Shown piece after piece: positions 46,461-52,983 of a stretch of 64,000 nucleotides of DNA. Position numbers and translations under genes: made by a program. Source of the DNA: Xanthobacter autotrophicus (GTDB lineage: Bacteria > Pseudomonadota > Alphaproteobacteria > Rhizobiales > Xanthobacteraceae); the NCBI RefSeq assembly GCF_043194295.1, contig NZ_JBAFVK010000018.1; one strand, given 5' to 3'. Position 1 is the first letter of the stretch, and the number at the start of each line of letters is the position of its first letter. A model generated the notes under the pieces. The model searched no databases and was not told the DNA's origin. It saw nothing but the letters and a program-made list of their open reading frames with translations.

Positions 46461-47873
46461 ATGAAGGGGGAGGCGTTCCGCCATTGGGCGCTGGTGGCGG
46501 CGAACTGGGCGGCGGACTATCGCGCGGGCCTGAAGAACCGCCCGGTGCGCGCCGGCACCAAGCCGGGGGAGATCGCGGCCCAGTTGCCGACTTCCGCGCC
46601 GGAAGAGGCAGAGCCCATGGCCGACATCTTCGCGGATTTCGAGCGCATCCTGGTGCCGGGCATGACCCATTGGCAGCACCCGCGCTTCTTCGCTTACTTT
46701 CCGGCCAATGCCAGTCCGGCGAGCGTGATCGGCGAATTTCTCTCCTCCGCCATGGGCGCCCAATGCCTGCTGTGGCAGACCTCCCCTGCCGCCACGGAGC
46801 TGGAGATCGTGGCCCTCGACTGGCTGCGCCAGGCGGTGGGCCTGCCGGAGGGCTTTTCCGGCGTGATCCAGGATTCGGCCTCCTCGGCTACCCTGTGCGC
46901 CTTCCTCACCATGCGCGAGCGGGCGCTGGGCTTCACCGGCAATCGCACCGGGCTTTCGGGCCGCCCGCAACTGCGGGTCTACACCTCCAGCGAGGTGCAC
47001 AGCTCCATCGACCGGGCGGCATGGTTCTGCGGCATCGGCGACGACAATCTGGTGCGCATCCCCACGCAAGGCCCGCTCAGGAGCATGGTGCCCGAGGCGC
47101 TGGAGGCGGCCATTCAGGCCGACAAGGCGGCAGGCTTCGTGCCGGCCGGCGTCGTCGCCTGCGTGGGTGGCACCAGCACCGGCGCCATGGATGACGTTGC
47201 GGCAGTGGTGGAGGTGGCGCACCGCTATGGCCTGTTCGTCCATGTGGATGCGGCCTGGGCGGGTTCGGCCATGGTGTGTCCCGAATTCCGTCCCCTGTGG
47301 GCGGGGGTGGAACAGGCCGATTCCATCGTGCTGAACCCCCACAAATGGCTCGGCGTGCAGTTCGACTGCTCCGCCCATTTCCTCCGGAGCCCTGACGACC
47401 ATCTGGCGACGCTGGCCATCCAGCCGGAATATCTGAAGACCCATGCCCATGATGGCATCGTCAATTTCAGCGAATGGACCATCCAGCTGGGCCGCCGCTT
47501 CCGGGCGCTGAAGCTGTGGTTCGTGCTGCGGGCCCACGGGCTTGAGGGACTGCGGCAGATGATCCGCAACCATGTGGGCTGGTCGCAGGCGCTGGCCGCG
47601 CGCATCGCGGCGGAGCCAGGCTTCGCGCTGGCCTCGACGCCGGTGCTGTCCCTGTTCGCCTTCCGCCACGATCCCGGCGACGGACGCGACGGTGATGCCC
47701 ACATGCTGGCCCTGCTCCAGGCCATCAATGATGGCGGGCAGCTCTATCTCACCCCGACCCGGGTGGACGGCCGCCTCGCCATCCGCTTTCAGGCGGGGTC
47801 CATGGAGGCTACTGAAGCGGACGTGGACGCCGCCTTCGACATCATCCGCGAGACCGCCCGCGCCTTGTCCTGA
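46461..47873 (+). CDS. PLP-dependent amino acid decarboxylase (aromatic L-amino acid type)
   Basis: 470 residues. Group II decarboxylase fold type I: MTHWQHPRFFAYFPANASPA substrate region (about 66-85), GVIQDSASSATL, HSSIDRAA, HVDAAWAGSA (PLP-binding Asp), and PLP Lys295 in VLNPHKWLGVQFD. The family decarboxylates tyrosine, phenylalanine, tryptophan or DOPA; the exact substrate cannot be read from sequence alone. No partner genes nearby. Confidence 0.88.
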   Translation: MKGEAFRHWALVAANWAADYRAGLKNRPVRAGTKPGEIAAQLPTSAPEEAEPMADIFADFERILVPGMTHWQHPRFFAYFPANASPASVIGEFLSSAMGAQCLLWQTSPAATELEIVALDWLRQAVGLPEGFSGVIQDSASSATLCAFLTMRERALGFTGNRTGLSGRPQLRVYTSSEVHSSIDRAAWFCGIGDDNLVRIPTQGPLRSMVPEALEAAIQADKAAGFVPAGVVACVGGTSTGAMDDVAAVVEVAHRYGLFVHVDAAWAGSAMVCPEFRPLWAGVEQADSIVLNPHKWLGVQFDCSAHFLRSPDDHLATLAIQPEYLKTHAHDGIVNFSEWTIQLGRRFRALKLWFVLRAHGLEGLRQMIRNHVGWSQALAARIAAEPGFALASTPVLSLFAFRHDPGDGRDGDAHMLALLQAINDGGQLYLTPTRVDGRLAIRFQAGSMEATEADVDAAFDIIRETARALS

Positions 47874-47884
47874 GTGGGGCTCAT

Positions 47885-47985
47885 ACTTGCGGCCCGTGAG
47901 CTTTGCTCATGGGCCATAGGTCAAGCCCATGCGGCGTTTGAGCGGACCCATTTGGCATCGGTCGTAGGCCGAGGCCGAAGGTATC
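47885..47985 (-). repeat. dispersed ~100-bp intergenic repeat, copy 2
   Basis: Read on the minus strand this segment matches 5175-5275 over about 100 bp. It contains the block GGCCCATGAGCAAAGCTCAC and the CGATGCC..TGGGT..CGCTCA block. It fills the gap between the decarboxylase stop and the DUF6456 stop (convergent genes). Confidence 0.6.
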
Positions 47986-48550
47986 ACGCCGGCGGCTCCG
48001 GCGGGGCGTGCCAGCTGCGCACCGGGGCGCGGGCGCGGCCCTGCGTCACTCCGCTGAGGCCGTAGTGAACGGCGAGCCGGTCGAGGGCGAGGCCCAGCAC
48101 CACCTTGGCGGTGCGTGCCGGCCAAAGCCGCTCGCGCTCCACCGCCTCCAGCCCCTTCAGGAAGCAGCACACATCCAGCAGCACGCCGGACAGTTCAGGC
48201 CCCACCGCCGTCATGGCACGGCTGACCCGCAGCTTCGCTGCCAGCACCATGTCGGTGAAGGCCTCCGGCGTGCCCGCACCCGAAACCTCGCTCCAGCGGC
48301 TGGTGACGCGCGGGGTGAGCTGGGCGCGGGTGAAATCCGCCCGCAGCCGCTCGCCGGCGGCCAGCTGGGTCGGGTCCACCAGGGCGCGACCGTCCTTTCC
48401 GGTGCGCCGGGCGAGCCAGGCAAGGGGGCTTTCGGCCAGGTTCATCTGTGGCCCGGAGGCGGCGGTCGGGGCGGTTCGACGGGGATGGGTCTTGGCGGAG
48501 GAAGGTTTGACGGTAGGGGTCTTGTGGGATGGCGTCTTGCGGGGGGCCAT
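47984..48550 (-). CDS. DUF6456 protein, GafZ-like candidate
   Basis: 188 residues from ATG 48550 (MAPRKTPSHK); the longer frame upstream is another gene. A basic, Ser/Pro/Lys-rich leader (about 1-35), then a helical domain with ESPLAWLARRTGKDGRALVD, AAGERLRADFTRAQLTPRVTSRW split here, and VLGLALDRLAVHYGL, matching DUF6456. DUF6456 proteins encoded just after a DnaA-domain-IV-like HTH protein resemble the GafY/GafZ pair that switches on gene transfer agent genes in Caulobacter. That relation is inference from domain order. The gene starts two bases after the HTH gene's stop. Confidence 0.8.
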   Translation of the reverse strand: MAPRKTPSHKTPTVKPSSAKTHPRRTAPTAASGPQMNLAESPLAWLARRTGKDGRALVDPTQLAAGERLRADFTRAQLTPRVTSRWSEVSGAGTPEAFTDMVLAAKLRVSRAMTAVGPELSGVLLDVCCFLKGLEAVERERLWPARTAKVVLGLALDRLAVHYGLSGVTQGRARAPVRSWHAPPEPPA

Positions 48551-48552
48551 GC

Positions 48553-48933
48553 TCAGCGCTCCGTGGCCCAGCGCAGGCAGGCCTCCATCTGGGCCACGCG
48601 ATGGTCGAAGGCGGGATCGTCCCGCAGATCCTCGATGCGCCGGCAAGCATAAGCGACGGTGGAGCGGTCGCGCCGGAACGCCTGCGCCACATCCGCCTGC
48701 GGCAGGCCGAGACCCACATGGGCGAGGTACATGGCGATCTGCCGCGCTGTCGCCACCGGCGCGATGGACCGGCGCAGGTCCACCAGTGCATCCACATCGA
48801 GCCCCGTCATGGCTGCGACGATGGCCATTGCCAGCCGACAGGGAGAAGGCTGGGGCGATCCGGTCGCGGCGACCGGCAGGCGGGCTGAAGGCTGAACGGA
48901 GGCGGACGGGGGCTCAACCGACGGGTCAGACAT
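48553..48933 (-). CDS. DnaA domain IV-like helix-turn-helix protein, GafY-like candidate
   Basis: 126 residues. An N-terminal Pro/Ser-rich stretch (1-30), then a helical region with the DnaA C-terminal signature type: RQIAMYLAHVGLGLPQADVAQ (about 62-82) and RRDRSTVAYACRRIEDL (about 84-100), where the second contains the DnaA-like RxxSTVxYA recognition helix. No AAA+ domain, so not an initiator itself. A perfect inverted repeat covers its leader (48944-48969), suggesting autoregulation. Operon with the DUF6456 gene. Confidence 0.85.
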   Translation of the reverse strand: MSDPSVEPPSASVQPSARLPVAATGSPQPSPCRLAMAIVAAMTGLDVDALVDLRRSIAPVATARQIAMYLAHVGLGLPQADVAQAFRRDRSTVAYACRRIEDLRDDPAFDHRVAQMEACLRWATER

Positions 48934-48943
48934 TGCACTCTCT

Positions 48944-48969
48944 CGTTGTAGGTAAAAATTCCTACAACG
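48944..48969. promoter_or_regulatory. inverted repeat CGTTGTAGG-N8-CCTACAACG in leader of HTH gene
   Basis: Perfect 9-bp arms 11 bp from the HTH gene start, overlapping where its leader would lie. A related half site TTGTAGGAATTT is at 49092-49103. The motif is a good candidate operator for the HTH protein or for another stress regulator; alternatively an RNA hairpin in the leader. Confidence 0.65.
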
Positions 48970-49091
48970 ATCTTCTTCTATTGCAAGTCGAGGGGGAGAG
49001 ATCCTGCAATCGCGGCCTCAGGCAATTCCAAATTTAACTTATATATATCAATATATTATGTGCGTATTCCTATTTTCGCATTTTGCGCGAA

Positions 49092-49103
49092 TTGTAGGAA
49101 TTT
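49092..49103 (+). promoter_or_regulatory. second TTGTAGGAATTT half site
   Basis: The sequence TTGTAGGAATTT repeats 12 bases of the inverted-repeat arm of 48944-48969 and lies 55 bp upstream of the small gene at 49158. Shared sites suggest the divergent units are controlled together. The 48970-49091 stretch is AT-rich, including ATATATATC-like sequence typical of a promoter. Confidence 0.45.
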
Positions 49104-49157
49104 ATGCCCCTTTGGCCACGCCGGGTGACCATTCTGCCCCAAAGGGGAGAGTGCATC

Positions 49158-49439
49158 ATGCAGGCGGTGGTGGGAGTGCGGTCGTATCGGGTTTACGCCT
49201 TCACGTGTGAGGATCCCGAGGCGCGGGTCCGGCGCCACATGGCGGGGCTCGCCATCGCCTATGGCGGTCCGGCGGCTCTGGCGCGGGCGTTGCGCCTGGC
49301 GCGCAAGGCAGCGTTCCGGGGCGGGATTGGCTACGATCCGGCCCGCCATGCGGCCCTGGTCCGGCTCGCGCGGTCCCGGCCGGCGCGTCCGCGCGACAGC
49401 GCGCAGACAGATCGGGCCTTCAGAGATCAGGCGCCATAA
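49158..49439 (+). CDS. small hypothetical protein
   Basis: 93 residues from ATG 49158, chosen for GGGGAGAG just upstream; an in-frame ATG at 49104 lacks one and lies over the regulatory half site. Basic, Arg/Ala-rich, with two repeats of an ALARALRLARKAAFRGG type helix. No family recognised. Ends in a strong hairpin. May be a stress or DNA-binding helper given the shared upstream motif, but this is only an inference. Confidence 0.55.
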   Translation: MQAVVGVRSYRVYAFTCEDPEARVRRHMAGLAIAYGGPAALARALRLARKAAFRGGIGYDPARHAALVRLARSRPARPRDSAQTDRAFRDQAP

Positions 49440-49442
49440 AGC

Positions 49443-49470
49443 TGCGCCCCGGCGGAGAGGCCGGGGCGCA
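49443..49470. terminator. hairpin terminator between small gene and cysK
   Basis: Perfect 11-bp stem TGCGCCCCGGC / GCCGGGGCGCA, loop GGAGAG, starting three bases after the 49158 gene's stop. No long T-run follows, but the stem is very stable. Confidence 0.65.
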
Positions 49471-49567
49471 GGGGTCTGAAGACGCAAAGGCATCGCTATC
49501 GGGCCGGCGCGGAGACGCGTTCGTTCTCCGCTTCGGGTCCGGCGCCTTTCCAGCGCAAGGGCCGTCC

Positions 49568-50554
49568 CTACAGGCCTTCGAACAGGGCCGTGGAAAGGTA
49601 GCGCTCGGCGAAAGACGGCACGATCACCACGATGGACTTGCCGGCCATGTCGTCGCGCACCGCGATCTCAAGCGCCGCCGCCACGGCCGCGCCGGAAGAG
49701 ATGCCGCCGGGTATGCCCTCATAGCGGGCCATGGCCCGGGCGGTGTCGAACGCGGTCTGGTTGCCCACCGTCACCACCTCGTCGATGATGGCGCGGTCGA
49801 GCACGTCCGGCACAAAGCCGGCACCGATGCCCTGGATCTTGTGGGGGCCGGGAGAGCCGCCGGACAGCACCGGGGAATCCTCCGGCTCCACGGCGATCAT
49901 GCGGAGCGAGGCCTTGCGTGGCTTCAGCACCTGGCCGATGCCGGTGATGGTGCCGCCGGTGCCGACGCCGGCCACGATCGCATCCACCTTGCCGTCGGTG
50001 TCGTTCCAGATCTCTTCCGCCGTGGTGCGGCGGTGGATGTCCGGGTTCGCCTTGTTCTTGAACTGCTGCGGCATCACCGCTTTGGGCAGTTCGGTGATGA
50101 GCTGCTCGGCGCGGGCGACGGCGCCCTTCATGCCGAGGTTCGCCGGGGTCAGTACCAGCTCGGCGCCGAGGATGGCGAGCATCTTGCGGCGCTCCACCGA
50201 CATGCTCTCGGGCATCACCAGTATCAGGCGGTAGCCGCGCGCCGCCGCCACGAAGGCCAGCGCGATGCCTGTATTGCCGGACGTGGGCTCCACCAGCACC
50301 GTGTCCTGGTCCAGCACGCCGGCCGCCTCCATCGCCTCGATCATGGCGACGCCGATGCGGTCCTTCACGCTGGCGATGGGATTGAAGAATTCGAGCTTGG
50401 CCAGAATCTCGGCCTTGGCCCCGCGCAGTTCGGCGAGGCGCTTCAGCCGCACCAGCGGCGTGTTGCCGATGGTCTCGGTGATGGAATCATAAACCCGGCC
50501 GCGCCCAGGACGGGGCGATGCGGCGGGCACGATCTTGGCGGCAGGTCCTGCCAT
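49568..50554 (-). CDS. cysK: cysteine synthase A
   Basis: 328 residues from ATG 50554 (AAGGAGA upstream). O-acetylserine sulfhydrylase making cysteine. PLP Lys64 (FFNPIASVKDRIG), TSGNTGIALA phosphate loop region, GVGTGGTITGIG. Cysteine is the sulfur source for SufS. Follows the rrf2-type regulator by 49 bp; probably controlled by it. Confidence 0.95.
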   Translation of the reverse strand: MAGPAAKIVPAASPRPGRGRVYDSITETIGNTPLVRLKRLAELRGAKAEILAKLEFFNPIASVKDRIGVAMIEAMEAAGVLDQDTVLVEPTSGNTGIALAFVAAARGYRLILVMPESMSVERRKMLAILGAELVLTPANLGMKGAVARAEQLITELPKAVMPQQFKNKANPDIHRRTTAEEIWNDTDGKVDAIVAGVGTGGTITGIGQVLKPRKASLRMIAVEPEDSPVLSGGSPGPHKIQGIGAGFVPDVLDRAIIDEVVTVGNQTAFDTARAMARYEGIPGGISSGAAVAAALEIAVRDDMAGKSIVVIVPSFAERYLSTALFEGL

Positions 50555-50603
50555 GGGCGATCTCCTTGGGAAATTGGTCGCCGGCACGCGGGGAGCGTGC
50601 CTG

Positions 50604-51044
50604 TCAAATGGCGAAATCGATCTTCTCGTGCTCCGACCCGTGGCCCTTGCCGTCGGCACTGCGGCAGAGGTCCTCGAGCGTCACCGCGTCGAGCGCAGTG
50701 TCGAACGTATCCTCGGCTGCGGCAACAGCCGGCTGGACCACCTCGGTCACCAGCGGGGGCAGGATGATTTCCTTCTCCTCCTCGGCCCCCTCGACGACCC
50801 GGACGATCTCGGCGACGGAGACGCGCCGGCGCTCCCGCGCCAGCTCGTAGCCGCCGCGCGGCCCACGCACGCCCTTCAGCACGCCGGCATGGACCAGGGC
50901 CTGGAGCACGGGCTCAAGCCGGCGGGGCGGGAGGCCGTGTCGGGCGGCGAGCGCCTTGGCTGCCACCGGAGCGCCGCGCGCGTGCACGGCCACATCCACG
51001 ACGGCAGCAATGGCGAGGAGGCTTTTGTCGGATAAACGCGGCAT
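50604..51044 (-). CDS. Rrf2-family transcriptional regulator
   Basis: 146 residues. Winged HTH of the Rrf2 family (LSDKSLLAIAAVVDVAVHA; VAAKALAARHGLPPRRLEPVLQALVHAGVLKGVRGPRGGYEL). It has a single Cys (LEDLCRSAD), not the three-Cys cluster site of IscR/RirA, so a sulfur-responsive, CymR-like sensor of cysteine metabolism is more likely than an Fe-S sensor. Next to cysK. Ten bases after dut. Confidence 0.85.
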   Translation of the reverse strand: MPRLSDKSLLAIAAVVDVAVHARGAPVAAKALAARHGLPPRRLEPVLQALVHAGVLKGVRGPRGGYELARERRRVSVAEIVRVVEGAEEEKEIILPPLVTEVVQPAVAAAEDTFDTALDAVTLEDLCRSADGKGHGSEHEKIDFAI

Positions 51045-51054
51045 CAGTCTGTAG

Positions 51055-51546
51055 CTACTTCTTCAAAAACGTAGCTCCGAAGCCGGTTGAACCAAAACCA
51101 CCGGAGCCACGTGCAGTTTCACTCAGATCTCCGGATTCTTCCAGCATTATTTGGGTGACCGGGGCAACCACCATCTGGGCGATGCGCATGCCCCGCGTCA
51201 CCGTGAACGGCTCAGGGCCGTGATTGATGAGGAGCACCAGCAGCTCGCCGCGATAATCCCAGTCGATGGTGCCAGGCGTGTTGAGCACGCTCACCCCGTG
51301 CTTGCGGGCGAGGCCCGAGCGGGGACGCACCTGGGCCTCGAAGCCCTCGGGCAAGGCGATGGCGAAGCCGGTGGGAACGGCGGCGAACGCTCCCGGCAGG
51401 AGGATGAGGGGGGCCTCCTCCGGCAGCGCGCTGGAGAGGTCGAGGCCGGCCGCGCCCTCGGTGGCATAGGCGGGCAGGGGCAGGCCTTCGCCATGGGGCA
51501 GGCGCTGGATGCGCACCGAAGGACGGGGGGGCTGCGCGTGGCTCAT
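51055..51546 (-). CDS. dut: deoxyuridine 5'-triphosphate nucleotidohydrolase
   Basis: 163 residues from ATG 51546. Trimeric dUTPase: AGLDLSSA, RPRSGLARKHGV, NTPGTIDWDYRGE, RIAQMVVAPV, and the C-terminal P-loop-like RGSGGFGSTG. Its start overlaps the coaBC stop (ATGA), the usual alphaproteobacterial coaBC-dut pair. Confidence 0.96.
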   Translation of the reverse strand: MSHAQPPRPSVRIQRLPHGEGLPLPAYATEGAAGLDLSSALPEEAPLILLPGAFAAVPTGFAIALPEGFEAQVRPRSGLARKHGVSVLNTPGTIDWDYRGELLVLLINHGPEPFTVTRGMRIAQMVVAPVTQIMLEESGDLSETARGSGGFGSTGFGATFLKK

Positions 51547-52760
51547 CGGGCCTCTCCCGCAAGTTCCGCGGCCATGCGCGCCACCAGATGACGGGCGACT
51601 TCGGCCTTGGAGGCGGACGGCCAGTCCTCCACTCCGCTGGCGGTGACGAGGTGCACGGTGTTCACATCCCCTCCCATGATGCCGGTTTCCGGCGAAACGT
51701 CGTTGGCGACGATCCAGTCGCAGCCCTTGCGCAGGCGCTTGTCGCTGGCGTGGGCCACCACCTCCTGGGTCTCGGCGGCGAACCCCACCACCAGGCGCGG
51801 TCGCAGCGCGCCGTGGCGGGCGATGGCGGCGAGGATGTCGGGATTCTCCACCAGGGTCAGGGCCGGGGCGCCGGCGCCGGTCTTCTTGATCTTCTGGTCG
51901 GAAGCATCGGCCACGCGCCAGTCGGCTACCGCGGCGGCGAACACGGCGGCATCCACCGGCAGGCTCTCCTCCACGGCGGCCATCATCTGTTGCGCCGTCT
52001 CCACATGGATCACCCTGACTCCCTTGGGATCGGCAACCTCGGCGGGGCCGGACACCAGGATCACCTCGGCGCCCGCCGCCCGGGCCGCCGCGGCGATGGC
52101 GTGGCCCTGCTTGCCCGAGGAGCGGTTGGCGATGTAGCGCACCGGATCGATGGGCTCGTGGGTGGGACCCGAGGTGACGAGGATGCGCCGCCCCTTGAGC
52201 AGGGGCGCCTCCGCGATGCCGAAATGGGCCTCGATGGCGGCGAGGATCTCCATGGGCTCGGCCATACGGCCTTCCCCGAATTCGTCGCGTTCGGCCATGG
52301 CGCCCGCATTGGGCCCCACCATGGCGATACCGTCGGCGCGCAACTGCGCCACGTTGCGCCGGGTGGCGGGGTGAGCCCACATGCGCGGGTTCATGGCGGG
52401 GGCCACCAGCACCGGCTTGTCGGTGGCGAGCAGAGCGGTGGTGGCGAGATCATCGGCGACGCCGTGGGCCATCTTCGCCAGCAGGTCCGCCGTCGCCGGC
52501 GCGACCACCACCAGATCCGCCTCCCGCGACAGGCGGATGTGGCCGATGTCGTGCTCGGCGGTGAGGTCGAACAGGTCGGTGAAGACACGCTCGCCGGTAA
52601 TGGCGCCCACAGACAAGGGCGTGACGAACTGGCCCGCCGACCGGGTCATGACCGCCCGCACCTTGGCGCCGCGTTCTTTCAGGCGGCGGACCAGCTCCAG
52701 GCATTTGTAGGCGGCGATCCCGCCGCCGATGAGGAGGAGGATGCGTTTGTCATTGAGCAT
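51543..52760 (-). CDS. coaBC: bifunctional phosphopantothenoylcysteine decarboxylase/synthetase
   Basis: 405 residues. Coenzyme A synthesis. N-terminal flavin decarboxylase domain (GGGIAAYKCLELVRRLKERG, VVAPATADLLAKMAHGVADD, catalytic NPRMWAHPAT with the His region) and C-terminal synthetase domain (VTSGPTHEPIDPVRYIANRSSGKQG split here, NDVSPETGIMGGDVNTV). Transcribed with dut. Confidence 0.95.
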   Translation of the reverse strand: MLNDKRILLLIGGGIAAYKCLELVRRLKERGAKVRAVMTRSAGQFVTPLSVGAITGERVFTDLFDLTAEHDIGHIRLSREADLVVVAPATADLLAKMAHGVADDLATTALLATDKPVLVAPAMNPRMWAHPATRRNVAQLRADGIAMVGPNAGAMAERDEFGEGRMAEPMEILAAIEAHFGIAEAPLLKGRRILVTSGPTHEPIDPVRYIANRSSGKQGHAIAAAARAAGAEVILVSGPAEVADPKGVRVIHVETAQQMMAAVEESLPVDAAVFAAAVADWRVADASDQKIKKTGAGAPALTLVENPDILAAIARHGALRPRLVVGFAAETQEVVAHASDKRLRKGCDWIVANDVSPETGIMGGDVNTVHLVTASGVEDWPSASKAEVARHLVARMAAELAGEAR

Positions 52761-52983
52761 CGGCGGCTCCCTCGGCCTGCGGGCACGGCAGCGGCGCCGG
52801 GCGTCGCTGCGGACCTTGGATCATCCTGAACGCATATAGCCCGCTCCGCCGGGAGAGGCGAGGCGGCACAAGATGGCGTGGCTGGGTATTTGCGCAACCT
52901 TGCCGTGCGGCTCGGGGGCTCATCGCGAGACCACGTTGGCAGGATTGTGGCGAAAGCGTTTTCGGCACTCTAGGATCAACTCC

